Source of the DNA: Fimbriimonadaceae bacterium
GTDB taxonomy: Bacteria; Armatimonadota; Fimbriimonadia; Fimbriimonadales; Fimbriimonadaceae
DNA: 64,000 bases
NCBI GenBank assembly: GCA_022843485.1
Contig: JALHNM010000009.1
Coordinates: 32,567-96,566 of the forward strand
Reading direction: 5' to 3'
A program made the translations under genes and the position numbers. Below, one piece after another: positions 8,479 to 17,395 of the stretch (position 1 is its first letter; every line of letters begins with the position of its first letter). Under the pieces are notes generated by a model. It had not been told where the DNA came from, ran no database searches, and saw nothing but the letters and a program-made list of their open reading frames with translations.

Positions 8479-9843
8479 TCAGGCCGGTTCCTTCTTGTCG
8501 AACTCGGGCACCGGCAATTCGACCTGGCCGTCCTGGAGGCTCTCTTCGCAGAGGAAGAGGGCCATTCGTTCGACGGCCTCCGCCGAGTTGAGGAGGTCGT
8601 TGTGGGCCCCGTACCGCACCAGGGTGTGGACCGAGTTCGGGAACCCGTGGCGTGCCTCGAGGAAGTTCTCGGTCGGGGTGAACCCGTCCAGGGTGCCGGT
8701 GGCGACGTGGACGGGGCGATCCGTGGCGGGGGGCCGGCGATAGGCGTCGCCGAGGTCTATCTGGTTCCATGCCCGCCCGACCTCGGGGAAGGGGAAGTTG
8801 ATGGCCGCGCCGAAGGGGTACTCCTCGGCCTGGCGGGCGATCTCGGCCCAGCGGGAGGCGGAGCACCCAGATGCCGCGTCGCAGAGGTAGTACGCCCCGC
8901 CCTGCTGGTCGAGCTTCGAGGCGAACCCGCGGACGGCCTTGGCCAGCTCCTCGTCGCGCCCCTCCTCCATAGCTCGCAGGAAGTTCGGCAGTCTGACGAA
9001 GCGGCTCGAGCTCCCGACCCAGGTCGAGAGGAGCCAGTGGAGGCCCGGACCGACCTGCACTGTCCCCCGGCCAAGCCCTACGGGCCGGGGCCGCTCCATG
9101 AAGTCGTCCAGCACGCGGTGCAGCCGCCCTTCTAGGTCTTCGTCGAACTTGACCTCCCGGGCGAGGTCGGCCAGCCGTCGTACCTGCTCGCGGATGCGGA
9201 CCGGGAGCTTGAGGGTGTCGTCCGGTCCCTCGAAGCCGCAAAGGAGCACCCGGTCGATGCGGTCTGGGATGGCCTTCATCGCGGCCATCGCGAGGTGAGT
9301 CCCGTAGCTGTAGCCCCACAGGTGGATCCGTTCGTACCCGAGGACTTCGGCCAGGACGGCGAGGTCGCGGGCGCTCTGCCAAGGTGTGACCATCGACGGC
9401 CGGAACGTCGGGGGCATGGCCTCGACCGTGCGCCGTCCCGCGTCCGCGAGCATCCCCATCGCGCTCGACACGTTCCACAGGACGTCCTCGCGCCAGAGGA
9501 TCCGTGCCTCGGGGATTTGGGGCTCGCTGTCTCCGGTCGCCCGCTGGTCGAGCAGGATGACGTCCCGATCCTGGGCCACGCGGTCGAAGGCGATCGAGAA
9601 CGGGAGGTGGCGGATGGCGTCGATCCCCGAGTCGCCGGGGCCGCCGGCGAGGAAGACGACTGGCGTCGCACCGTTCTCGGGGCCCTTGATTCTGGCCATC
9701 CGCAGGCGGCAGGGGCCTGCATCGACGTCGTCGTGGTCCATCGGCACGTTGAAGTCGGCCATGTCGCATACGCGCGAGCGCCACTCGCCGAGCTGGATTT
9801 GGACGGTGGTCCAGTGGATCTTTGCCTTCTCTTGGCCCTTCAC
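8479..9843 (-). CDS. Alpha/beta hydrolase, S33-like (tripeptidyl/prolyl aminopeptidase type)
   Basis: This 454-residue protein has VVFLAGGPGDSGID (oxyanion region), VILLDQRATGDSEP, the nucleophile elbow GYSYGTH, GTLDGFTPTEN with the acid and GAHNDLL with the catalytic His. This order matches peptidase family S33 and related hydrolases that release residues from peptide N-termini. There is no signal peptide, so it is probably cytoplasmic. The GTG start (9843) overlaps the meaB stop in the motif GTGA, indicating translational coupling. It is the last gene of the seven-gene minus-strand operon. Substrate is unknown and an esterase role is possible. Confidence 0.83.
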   Translation of the reverse strand: MKGQEKAKIHWTTVQIQLGEWRSRVCDMADFNVPMDHDDVDAGPCRLRMARIKGPENGATPVVFLAGGPGDSGIDAIRHLPFSIAFDRVAQDRDVILLDQRATGDSEPQIPEARILWREDVLWNVSSAMGMLADAGRRTVEAMPPTFRPSMVTPWQSARDLAVLAEVLGYERIHLWGYSYGTHLAMAAMKAIPDRIDRVLLCGFEGPDDTLKLPVRIREQVRRLADLAREVKFDEDLEGRLHRVLDDFMERPRPVGLGRGTVQVGPGLHWLLSTWVGSSSRFVRLPNFLRAMEEGRDEELAKAVRGFASKLDQQGGAYYLCDAASGCSASRWAEIARQAEEYPFGAAINFPFPEVGRAWNQIDLGDAYRRPPATDRPVHVATGTLDGFTPTENFLEARHGFPNSVHTLVRYGAHNDLLNSAEAVERMALFLCEESLQDGQVELPVPEFDKKEPA

Positions 9844-10901
9844 TTGAGGCCCTCCATGAGGGTGGCCGCGGCCCGGCGGGGGGTGAGCCGGTGCTCGCGG
9901 ACGGCGGCGGCGAGGTCGGCGCGACGGGCCTGAACGGCGGAATCTCCGAACCATCTCGACTCGACCGCTTGGCGCACGAGCTCGTCCATCCAGGCGACGG
10001 CTTGCTCGGCACGCCTGGCGAGGAACCGGCCCTCGCGTCGAGAGCGGTCGAGGAAGCCCTCAACGGCGGCCCATACCTCGGCGACGCCGTCGCCCGTCAG
10101 CGCCGAACAGACCGTCGTCGCGGGTCGCCCCTCGGGCCCGAAGGCCATGAGTCGGAGGGCGGACTCGGCCTGAGCCCGGGTCGCCTCCGCTCGCTGGAGG
10201 TTGTCACCGTCGCACTTGGTCACACTCAGAACGTCCGCCGTCTCCATCACACCCCGCTTGATACCCTGCAATTCGTCGCCCGATCCAGGCAGGAGCAGGA
10301 GGAGGAAGGCATCGACCATCCGACGCACCGCGACTTCGGACTGGCCGACCCCGACAGTCTCGATCAAGACCACGTCGAAACCGGCCGCCGCGCAGAGTTG
10401 GGCGGCCTCCCGAGTACGGTGCGCGACGCCGCCGAGGGCCCCCGAGGTCGGGGAAGGCCGGACGAACGCGCGGGGGTCGCTCGCCAATCGGGCCATACGG
10501 CTCTTGTCGCCGAGGATGCTGCCCCGGGTGGACTCGCTCGTCGGATCGACGGCGAGCACGGCCAGCCGGTGCCCGTCCTCGACCAGCCTCATCCCGAGGG
10601 TCTCGATGAACGTGCTCTTGCCGACCCCCGGCACGCCGGTGACGCCGACTCGGACGTGGTCCGGTTCGTGCTCGAGTGCGAGGTCGAGCAGACGTCCCGC
10701 GAGCTCTTGGTCTTCCTGCCGTGCGCTTTCGACGAGCGTGATCGACCGGGCGAGGGCGCGGCGGTTCCCAGCGGCGAGGGACTCGAACAGCAGCTCGGGG
10801 TCGGGGAGCGGGTCGGGGGGCGGGGGCCGGAAGTTAGGGTTGAACGCCCCCGGCACGGGCACTCCTGGCTGGACGTGGGGGGTCGTCCCAGGTTCGGTCA
10901 C
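9840..10901 (-). CDS. meaB: MeaB/ArgK-family G3E GTPase (methylmalonyl-CoA mutase chaperone)
   Basis: The 353-residue product has Walker A GVPGVGKST, AVDPTSESTRGSILGDKSRM, DVVLIETVGVGQSE (G3) and VTKCDGDN (G4; the usual form is NKxDGDN). MeaB proteins guard loading and repair of adenosylcobalamin on methylmalonyl-CoA mutase. No mutase gene is in this window. The GTG start (10901) overlaps the folP stop as GTGA; the open frame extends further upstream inside folP but without MeaB-like sequence. The first 40 residues are Pro-rich, and the conserved core starts near PELLFESLAAGNRRALARSI. Confidence 0.93.
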   Translation of the reverse strand: MTEPGTTPHVQPGVPVPGAFNPNFRPPPPDPLPDPELLFESLAAGNRRALARSITLVESARQEDQELAGRLLDLALEHEPDHVRVGVTGVPGVGKSTFIETLGMRLVEDGHRLAVLAVDPTSESTRGSILGDKSRMARLASDPRAFVRPSPTSGALGGVAHRTREAAQLCAAAGFDVVLIETVGVGQSEVAVRRMVDAFLLLLLPGSGDELQGIKRGVMETADVLSVTKCDGDNLQRAEATRAQAESALRLMAFGPEGRPATTVCSALTGDGVAEVWAAVEGFLDRSRREGRFLARRAEQAVAWMDELVRQAVESRWFGDSAVQARRADLAAAVREHRLTPRRAAATLMEGLK

Positions 10902-11737
10902 GCTGAGGTGATACCCGTCTCGGCGGCAAGGACGGCGGCGGCGACGCGAACCGATCTCAAGGCAGCCTGGACGTCGTGGACGCGAAGGACCTTGGCCCCG
11001 GCTTGCTGGGCGAGCACCTGAACCGCTAGAGTGCCTTCCAAGCGGTGCTCGGGCGGGGCCCCGTCGAGGATCCGGCCGATGAACGACTTCCTGCTTACAC
11101 CGACGAGGACCGGGCGGCCGGTTGCCACGAACCTGGGTATCGCGGCCAGTAACGATAAGTTGTGCTGAACGGTCTTTCCGAAACCGATGCCAGGATCGAT
11201 CCAAACTTGGTCTCGGCCGATGCCATGCCCCTCGGCGAGGGAGGCCCGTTGGTTCAGGTAGTCGAGCACCTCAGTGACCACGTCGGTGTAGTGCGGGTCT
11301 TGCTGCATCGTGCGCGGCGTGCCCAGCATGTGCATAAGACACACGGTCGGTTTCGCGTCCACCCACAGCTGGGGCATGTTCGGGTCGGTTCCCGCGGTGA
11401 CGTCGTTCACGATGCGGGCACCCGCCTCGAGTGCAAGGCGAGCAACGTGTGCCTTGGCCGTATCCACACTCACGATGACCCCCTTGTCGGCGAGACCGGC
11501 GATGACCGGTAGCACTCGTCGCGCTTCCTCTTCAGCCGGGACCGCTTCCGCTCCTGGCCGCGTGGACTCCCCGCCGACGTCCACGATGTCCGCCCCTTCG
11601 GCGACCATCGCGAGGCCTCGGTCGATCGCGGCTGAAGTGTCGAAGAAAAGGCCTCCGTCACTAAAGCTATCCGGCGTCACGTTGAGGATGCCCATGACGG
11701 CGGGCCGGTCGCCCGGGAGTGTGACAGGCGGGCTCAC
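10898..11737 (-). CDS. folP: Dihydropteroate synthase
   Basis: This 279-residue protein has both DHPS signatures: GILNVTPDSFSDGG and DVGGESTRPGAE. Further landmarks are IVNDVTAG, CLMHMLGTPRTMQ, WIDPGIGFGKT and VGVSRKSFIG. It condenses 6-hydroxymethyl-dihydropterin pyrophosphate with p-aminobenzoate in folate synthesis and is the sulfonamide target. GTG 11737 overlaps the aspartate kinase stop (GTGA). No other folate gene is visible nearby. Length and motifs are complete. Confidence 0.96.
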   Translation of the reverse strand: MSPPVTLPGDRPAVMGILNVTPDSFSDGGLFFDTSAAIDRGLAMVAEGADIVDVGGESTRPGAEAVPAEEEARRVLPVIAGLADKGVIVSVDTAKAHVARLALEAGARIVNDVTAGTDPNMPQLWVDAKPTVCLMHMLGTPRTMQQDPHYTDVVTEVLDYLNQRASLAEGHGIGRDQVWIDPGIGFGKTVQHNLSLLAAIPRFVATGRPVLVGVSRKSFIGRILDGAPPEHRLEGTLAVQVLAQQAGAKVLRVHDVQAALRSVRVAAAVLAAETGITSA

Positions 11738-13083
11738 GAGGCCTCGGTCAGGCCGAACCGGTCGTGAAGCACGTGGACGGCGCGCCGCAGTTCCGACTCA
11801 GGGATGAGCACCGAGAGCGAGTAGTCGCTGTCGGAGGTCTGCAACACGGGGATCTGCGCTTCGTGCAGTTCTCGGAGCACCCGCGCGTACACACCCGGTT
11901 GCTGCATGTACTCGTGACCCACGAGGGAGACCATCGTGCACCCCTCCGTGACGACGAGGGTCACGACCCTTGTCTCGCCCAGTGGTCGGAGCAGATCGAT
12001 CTGGCTCTGGGCGGCTTGGCTCGGCTTTGTGCCGATTTGGACTATATAGATTCTACGTTGGTCGCCGTCGAGGGGGACTACAAGGCCGTCGAAGACGTCG
12101 CGGAGAATAGGGTACTGCTCCCTGGGCACGGCGAACCCGACGCCTGTCGGGCTCAGGTTAATCATGTAGAGGTTCAGTCCGTGCTTCGCTAACGTATCGT
12201 AAAGGCGCGACGCGAACGCGACTCGGTGAGAGGGGTCGATCGGGCCGGTGTCGGCCTGGACGTAGACGAGCTTTCCAGCGTGGGTCACACCGGTCACCCG
12301 ACGTCCCCGGAAGCGCTCTCGAGTGACGACTTCGGTTCCCTCGTCCTCGCTGAACGTGTTCTTCACCCAGATTGGGATATCGAACCGCATCGCGATCTCC
12401 GCCGACCTAGGGTGCAACACCTTTGCGCCAAGGTGAGCGATCTCGGCCACCTCGTCATAGGTGACGTTCCGGAGGGTTGGGGCCTGTGGCACGAAGTCGG
12501 GGTCGGCCGTCTTGACCCCGTCAACGTCAGTGTAGATCTCCACCCGGTCGGCCCGTAAGGCTGCGCCGAGGGCTGCGGCCGTTGTGTCGGACCCTCCACG
12601 GCCTAACGTCGTCAATTCCGCTCCCGGGAGTCCGCCCGAGGTCCACACGCCTTGGAACCCGCAGACGACGGGGATGAGGTCCTGCCGCAGGGCTTCGTAG
12701 ATCCCGATGGGATTGACCCCGAGGATCCGAGCGTTGCCGTAGACGCCGTCCGTTCGGATCCCGGCCTGGCCCCCGCGGAGCGAGATGGCGGGTTGGCCGA
12801 GTGCCTTGAGCGTGTGGGCGAAGACGACACTGGACAAGATTTCACCGCAGCTCATCAACAGATCAAGCTCGCGAGGCTCAGGCTCCACGGCGGGGTCGAT
12901 CTCTTTCAGGAGTCCAATGAGCGTGTCCGTCGCGTACGGTTCCCCCTTCCGTCCGATGGCGCTGACGACGACCACCGGCAGGGCGCCTTGCTCTCGGGCG
13001 GAGATCACTCGCAGAGCAGCAGTCGCCCTGGCGTCGCGTGTCTTCACGCTTGTGCCACCGAACTTCATCACAACGATGTTCAT
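11734..13083 (-). CDS. lysC: Aspartate kinase
   Basis: The 449-residue product starts MNIVVMKFGGTSVK (ATP-binding KFGGTS). It contains SCGEILSS, TTLGRGGSDTTAAALGAAL and IYTDVDGVKTADP, then a C-terminal region of about 160 residues with ACT-like sequence (MINLSPTGVGFAV, TLVVTEGCTMVSLVG). It phosphorylates L-aspartate, the first step to lysine, threonine and methionine. The start ATG (13083) overlaps the stop of the upstream ACT-domain protein as ATGA. That coupling suggests the two are made in fixed proportion and may form one regulated enzyme. Isozyme identity and feedback effector cannot be read from the sequence. Confidence 0.95.
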   Translation of the reverse strand: MNIVVMKFGGTSVKTRDARATAALRVISAREQGALPVVVVSAIGRKGEPYATDTLIGLLKEIDPAVEPEPRELDLLMSCGEILSSVVFAHTLKALGQPAISLRGGQAGIRTDGVYGNARILGVNPIGIYEALRQDLIPVVCGFQGVWTSGGLPGAELTTLGRGGSDTTAAALGAALRADRVEIYTDVDGVKTADPDFVPQAPTLRNVTYDEVAEIAHLGAKVLHPRSAEIAMRFDIPIWVKNTFSEDEGTEVVTRERFRGRRVTGVTHAGKLVYVQADTGPIDPSHRVAFASRLYDTLAKHGLNLYMINLSPTGVGFAVPREQYPILRDVFDGLVVPLDGDQRRIYIVQIGTKPSQAAQSQIDLLRPLGETRVVTLVVTEGCTMVSLVGHEYMQQPGVYARVLRELHEAQIPVLQTSDSDYSLSVLIPESELRRAVHVLHDRFGLTEAS

Positions 13084-13628
13084 CGGCTCGTCTCCGCGGG
13101 GGGTTGCGTGGTCGATCCGCTCTCGAAGGTCGCCCGGAGCCGCTCGGCGTCTGTGGCCGTGGTCACGATCAGGACTCGATCGTGCATGTCGCCGAGATGG
13201 TCGATCTCCGCGCCGCTTCCAATAGCGGCGGCCACGATCCTCGAGATCAACCCCTCTTCGTCCCGCATGTTCACCGCGTGGACCAGAACGACCGACCGAT
13301 CGGTCTTGACTTCAGCGCGGGCGCCAAGCTCCTGAAGGGTCTGCCGAACGGCACCCTCCGCGGCCGTCGGGACCAGGAATGAGACCCCTTCTGGAGTCAA
13401 CTTCAGGAAGTCCAGGCTGATCCCCGCTTCCGAGACGCCCTCAAGCACGCGGAGGCGCTCCGTGACTGGGTCCGCCGAACCGAGAAGGACCCGGGCGCTC
13501 AGATAGCCTGGCCTGACTTCAACCCGGTTCACGCCCCTCGGTTTTTCGAACTCTGTCTCACTGACAGTAGTTAAATCGAGTTCTCGGGTCAGTTGCCGTC
13601 GGAAGGGTCCCTGGTCTCGAAGGTTCAC
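13080..13628 (-). CDS. Stand-alone ACT-domain protein coupled to aspartate kinase
   Basis: This 182-residue protein lacks a kinase domain and has two ACT-like repeats: one with VRPGYLSARVLLG, GISLDFLKLTPEGVSFLV and TAAEGAVRQTLQEL, and a second with SVVLVHAVNMRDEEGLISR, then DHLGDMHDRVLIV. The alternating strand-helix pattern and the GVSFLV segment resemble the regulatory tail of aspartate kinases. GTG 13628 overlaps the reductase stop (GTGA) and its own stop overlaps lysC (ATGA). I infer a regulatory partner that binds an amino acid and LysC. It could instead be an ACT regulator of another pathway. Confidence 0.75.
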   Translation of the reverse strand: MNLRDQGPFRRQLTRELDLTTVSETEFEKPRGVNRVEVRPGYLSARVLLGSADPVTERLRVLEGVSEAGISLDFLKLTPEGVSFLVPTAAEGAVRQTLQELGARAEVKTDRSVVLVHAVNMRDEEGLISRIVAAAIGSGAEIDHLGDMHDRVLIVTTATDAERLRATFESGSTTQPPAETSR

Positions 13629-14575
13629 GCGCTCAGGATCTCCTCCGCCTCGCGGAAGAGGGCCGGATCGACCTCGAGCCCGGACGCATTCGCGTTCTCT
13701 TCGATCTGCTCGGCCCGGGTCGCGCCTACGATCACCGAGCTCACGTTGCTCAGCCGCAGGCACCAGGCGAGCGCGAATTGGGCAAGGCTCGCGCCTGCCT
13801 TCTTCGCGATTTCCGAGACCTTCTCGAGCTTGACCAGATTCTCTTCGGTCAAGTACTGGCCCATAAACTGGTTCGACGTGTCGTCGGAGGCACGCGACCC
13901 CGGCGGGGGCGGTACCCCGGGCCGGTACTTGCCGCTCAGCACCCCTTGCGCGAGCGGCGAGTACACGACCTGTCCCAGCCCGTGCGCCAAGCTTGCCGGG
14001 ATGACGCTCTGTTCAATGTCCCGGTTTAACATGTTGTACGCAGGCTGGTTGCTGACTGGTGCGTTCGCGTTGACCCTCGCCGCCGTGTGGGCCGCATCGA
14101 CGATCGCAGTCGACGGCCACTGGCTCACGCCCCAGTACAGCACCTTGCCCTGCCGGACGAGGTCGTCGATCGCGCGCACCGTCTCCTCGAGCGGTGTATT
14201 TGGGTCGAACCTATGGAACTGGTACAGATCGATGTAGTCTGTCCCGAGTCGTCGGAGCGAGTCGTTGCACGACTCGACGATGTGCTTGCGGCTCAGCCCC
14301 TGGTCGTTCGGTGAGTCCGACATGGGGAAGTAGCACTTCGTCGCGAGCACCAGGCTCTGCCTTCGGAGGCCCTTAATCGCTACGCCCAAAGCGCGCTCTG
14401 CCTTGCCGTTGTTGTACACATCGGCGGTGTCGAAGAAGTTGACCCCGAGGTCGTACGCCCGCTGGACGATGGCCGCCGTCCCTGAGTCGTCGAGGGACCG
14501 ACCGTGGGTGAGCCAGCCCCCGAGCCCGACTTCGCTGACCTTGACCCCTGACCTTCCAAGCCGCCGGTAAAGCAC
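13625..14575 (-). CDS. Aldo/keto reductase, potassium-channel beta-subunit type
   Basis: The 316-residue product has the AKR barrel motifs GVNFFDTADVYNNGKAE (catalytic Asp and Tyr), LVLATKCYF (catalytic Lys), YIDLYQFHRFD (His), VLYWGVSQW, NQPAYNMLNR and VIVGATRAEQI (NADPH-binding end). It is predicted to reduce aldehydes or ketones with NADPH; the natural substrate is unknown. The start is GTG 14575, 9 bases after the stop of the membrane glycosyltransferase-like gene. It ends in a GTGA overlap with the ACT-domain gene. Grouping with lysC and folP looks like operon packing rather than a pathway. Confidence 0.92.
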   Translation of the reverse strand: MLYRRLGRSGVKVSEVGLGGWLTHGRSLDDSGTAAIVQRAYDLGVNFFDTADVYNNGKAERALGVAIKGLRRQSLVLATKCYFPMSDSPNDQGLSRKHIVESCNDSLRRLGTDYIDLYQFHRFDPNTPLEETVRAIDDLVRQGKVLYWGVSQWPSTAIVDAAHTAARVNANAPVSNQPAYNMLNRDIEQSVIPASLAHGLGQVVYSPLAQGVLSGKYRPGVPPPPGSRASDDTSNQFMGQYLTEENLVKLEKVSEIAKKAGASLAQFALAWCLRLSNVSSVIVGATRAEQIEENANASGLEVDPALFREAEEILSA

Positions 14576-14584
14576 GCCTAGTTT

Positions 14585-16570
14585 TTACCTGGTGAGCTCG
14601 AAAAGGAGGGCGCGGGGCCTGGCCCCGACGGAGCCGAACACCTGGATCGGGCGGGCCCGTCCGCTCCGAATTGAGTCGGCGAGTAGCCAGCGCCACCAAA
14701 GGTTGGGGTCCCGGCGCATGGTCTCTCGCTCCGTGACAAGGTAGGGCTCGGCCCCAGGAACTAGCCCCGACGCGCCGAGCCAGCGGTCTCCAAAGCCTCG
14801 GTCGACGAGCCCAGGATCGAGGTTGACGTACGCATGGGTGATCGCTCGTTCCGTGAGCGCGTCCACGAGGTCTTCGCCGCTCTCCAATCGCTCGTAGGGG
14901 ATCCAAGTTGAATGGCCCGGGTTCCCCCACACATAGTTGCAGTCAAGTAGGAATCCGAAGACCTCATCATAAAGAACGATTCGGCGCCCGGTCGGTATGA
15001 GCGGCTCGCCCCCCGGGCCAGATGTGTTGATGACCTGGGCAGCGCGGGCGAACGGAATTGTCCGGAGCCGGTATTCGTTTCGATCCTCTCTACCGAGCAC
15101 GACGGGAATTTGGCCAAGCGTCTGTTGAGTCACCAATAGGAAGAAGGTGTACACAGCCTGAGCTCCAAGGAGTGTTGCGAGCACACGCCCAAAGCTCAGT
15201 CGGGAGACCGCGCCGGCCCCAACGATCGCGAGCGGGACGGCTGCGATGGCCAAGTAGCGGCTTTGCTGGCTCAGCAGGAACCACGAGAGGAAGATGAGAC
15301 CGACGCAACCCAGCATCGCCGACTCGAAGCGCCGGTCCGACCGACCCCTCAGGCCCGACGCGGCCCACACGAGCGCTGCGACGAGGCCCGCGAAGCCGAT
15401 CGACCCGGTCGGGAACCCGAGGCCCAGCGTCTGGCCCGGGTTGACGTAGCGGCCGGGCTGGTATCCGAGCCCGAGGACGGCATGGCCTATCCCGCTAGGG
15501 CTCTTCCCGACCCCAAAGGTGGACTGCTCGTGTGAGTAAGTTTGCGCTCTCCAACCATCCCATTCACGTCCGCCGAACACCGAGTAGAAGAACGGGTAGA
15601 CAGGGTTGCCGGTGTAAAAGGCCGACTTCGCGTACCAGGGTGCGGCGACCGCGAGGGCAACGATCGCAGCGAGCAATGCCGCCCGAACGGGCCGGTCCGC
15701 GGACCCGCGATTCCATCGCCAAAGACTCCATACCAGAAAGGCGGCAATCGCGACCGCTACCTGTAGCCCAGTATGCTTTGTACCTAGACATAACCCGAGC
15801 CCAAGCCCAGGAAGCAGCCATGGGCTTGGACCCGTCGACTCGGTCGCGACCAGAGTCTCAACGGTGTACAGCAAGGCGATCGCAGCGAAGAGACCGTGAG
15901 CAAGATCGACATACGCTGTGCCTGCGCCCCAAAGGATCACGGGGACGCCAGCGAACCCAAGGACACCGTACGGAGCCGCCGTCCCACCGTACTTACGCCG
16001 AACCGCCCCGAAGACGAACGCGCTCCCAAGAACGAACGCGACGACGTTGAACGCCTTGGCCCCTGCCTCACCACCCCACCAGAGACCCGAAACATACAGG
16101 TTGTTCCACGTAAACGGGAAGTTACTGTGATGGATGTTCTGAACGAACCCGATCTGGCCCTCAGCAAGCCACAGCTTTGGGACGGCCAGCTGGTATGCGA
16201 GACTGTCCCAGTCGCGGGGATCGCTCGGGGCGAGAGCCGCGACGAGTGGGATCGTGCCGAAGATGCCAGCGAGTAACGCTGCGGCGACGCCCTCTGCGCC
16301 CAGGTGTCGCGGGGCGCCCTTGGTCCATGTACGGAGAGCGGTAGCAGCGCCCAAGACGAGCAGGCCGGGAAGTACCCAAAGTCCCCAGCGAAGACCTCCA
16401 GGGAACACGCCGAGGATGAGCGTCACCAAACCGAGGAGCCCAAGCCCAAGCATCCCCGCGACTCCAACCCGCTCAGCAGAGTCGAGTCGAGCAAGGGGCC
16501 CCCGGAGCGCCGCGAGGGTGCAGACGGTCGCCGCTGTCGCAAACATGAACGTCAGCAAGGCCCCGAGCAT
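14585..16570 (-). CDS. Polytopic membrane protein, GT39/ArnT-like glycosyltransferase
   Basis: This 661-residue protein has roughly a dozen hydrophobic helices spread over residues 1-430, with a soluble tail. The first large loop contains PSDPRDWDSLAYQLAVPKLW, the position where GT-C enzymes carry catalytic acidic residues, followed by FTWNNLYVSGLWW. AGTAYVDLAHGLFAAIALLY and CLGTKHTGLQVAVA are also typical of GT39/PMT-like proteins, which transfer sugars from polyprenyl-phosphate donors at the periplasmic face. ATG 16570 follows CATAAT by 7 bases and heads the seven-gene operon. Donor and acceptor are unknown, and a catalytically inactive relative is possible. Confidence 0.72.
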   Translation of the reverse strand: MLGALLTFMFATAATVCTLAALRGPLARLDSAERVGVAGMLGLGLLGLVTLILGVFPGGLRWGLWVLPGLLVLGAATALRTWTKGAPRHLGAEGVAAALLAGIFGTIPLVAALAPSDPRDWDSLAYQLAVPKLWLAEGQIGFVQNIHHSNFPFTWNNLYVSGLWWGGEAGAKAFNVVAFVLGSAFVFGAVRRKYGGTAAPYGVLGFAGVPVILWGAGTAYVDLAHGLFAAIALLYTVETLVATESTGPSPWLLPGLGLGLCLGTKHTGLQVAVAIAAFLVWSLWRWNRGSADRPVRAALLAAIVALAVAAPWYAKSAFYTGNPVYPFFYSVFGGREWDGWRAQTYSHEQSTFGVGKSPSGIGHAVLGLGYQPGRYVNPGQTLGLGFPTGSIGFAGLVAALVWAASGLRGRSDRRFESAMLGCVGLIFLSWFLLSQQSRYLAIAAVPLAIVGAGAVSRLSFGRVLATLLGAQAVYTFFLLVTQQTLGQIPVVLGREDRNEYRLRTIPFARAAQVINTSGPGGEPLIPTGRRIVLYDEVFGFLLDCNYVWGNPGHSTWIPYERLESGEDLVDALTERAITHAYVNLDPGLVDRGFGDRWLGASGLVPGAEPYLVTERETMRRDPNLWWRWLLADSIRSGRARPIQVFGSVGARPRALLFELTR

Positions 16571-16577
16571 CGACCCG

Positions 16578-16593
16578 ATTATGACGGTACGAT
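16578..16593. promoter_or_regulatory. Divergent promoter pair in a 32-base intergenic region
   Basis: Only 32 bases separate two divergent start codons (16570 minus, 16603 plus). Minus-strand CATAAT (16578-16583) ends 7 bases before its ATG. Plus-strand TACGAT (16588-16593) ends 9 bases before its ATG. There is little room for conventional leaders, so both mRNAs should be leaderless or nearly so. Confidence 0.5.
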
Positions 16594-16602
16594 CGCAGCG
16601 AC

Positions 16603-17388
16603 ATGGGGCGGTACTGGCGCATCTATCGTGAGTTCTTCGTGAGTTCGCTCGCTCGAGAGCTTGAGTTCCGCGCTAACTTCATCGCTAAGCTGCTCCATAA
16701 CGTGGTCTGGATCGTCTTCTTCTTACTTATAGTAGTCGTAATCTATAGGAACACGGATTCCGTCGCTGGTTGGGATCGCGGGGACGCGCTCGTACTGGCA
16801 GCAACGATCTTCTTGCTAGGTTCGTTCTCCTCAGCTTTCTTCTTCTCGCTCGTCGAGATCCCGGAGCAAGTTCGCCGAGGAACGCTCGATTTCATCGTCA
16901 CAAAGCCTATCGATTCGCAGTTCTGGGTCTCTCTCAGGCGCTTCAACTTCGATCAGCTTGGAGCGATCGTCGCCGGCTTTGTTCTCCTGGGCTACGGGGT
17001 CGCAACGAGTGGTGCCCAACCGGACTTCCCGAACTGGGTCGCATACTCAGTTCTCTTGGTTTGCGCGACGGCACTCTACTATGCGTTCATGCTCATTCTT
17101 ATGACGCTCGGAATCTGGCTCGTTCGGGTGGACAATCTTTGGGTCTTGGGAGAGACTGTGCAACAGGTGGCTCGATACCCGATCGAGATCTACTCTCCAC
17201 TCGTACAACGGACCCTGACGTTCGTTCTGCCTCTCGCCTTCCTTGCTACCGTGCCAGCCTCGCAGCTCGTGCGAAAGATCGACTACGCCATGGTCCTCGT
17301 CGGTCTCGCCTGGTCTCTTGGCTTGTTCGTCGCGGCCCGCCTCATCTGGAACTTCGCAATGAGGCACTACACGAGCGCCAGTTCCTAG
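16603..17388 (+). CDS. ABC-2 type transporter permease (COG3694-like)
   Basis: The 261-residue product has six hydrophobic helices and the family's N-terminal pattern YREFFVSSLARELEFRANF, then VRRGTLDFIVTKPID and YPIEIYSPLVQRTLTFVLPL. Proteins of this group (PF06182-like) normally work as pairs of permeases with a separate ATPase. Here no ATPase or second permease is adjacent, so partners must lie elsewhere. Codon use is distinctly AT-richer than in the flanking genes; a 60-base stretch at 16681 is only about 43% GC. The gene ends 2 bases from the convergent lptD in a shared palindrome. Substrate is unknown. Confidence 0.85.
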   Translation: MGRYWRIYREFFVSSLARELEFRANFIAKLLHNVVWIVFFLLIVVVIYRNTDSVAGWDRGDALVLAATIFLLGSFSSAFFFSLVEIPEQVRRGTLDFIVTKPIDSQFWVSLRRFNFDQLGAIVAGFVLLGYGVATSGAQPDFPNWVAYSVLLVCATALYYAFMLILMTLGIWLVRVDNLWVLGETVQQVARYPIEIYSPLVQRTLTFVLPLAFLATVPASQLVRKIDYAMVLVGLAWSLGLFVAARLIWNFAMRHYTSASS

Positions 17389-17395
17389 GCCTAGG
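17384..17395. repeat. 12-base palindrome CCTAGGCCTAGG holding both convergent stops
   Basis: This perfect palindrome supplies TAG to the plus-strand permease (17386-17388) and TAG to the minus-strand lptD (17393-17391). It may simply be economical convergent termination of translation. Confidence 0.6.
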
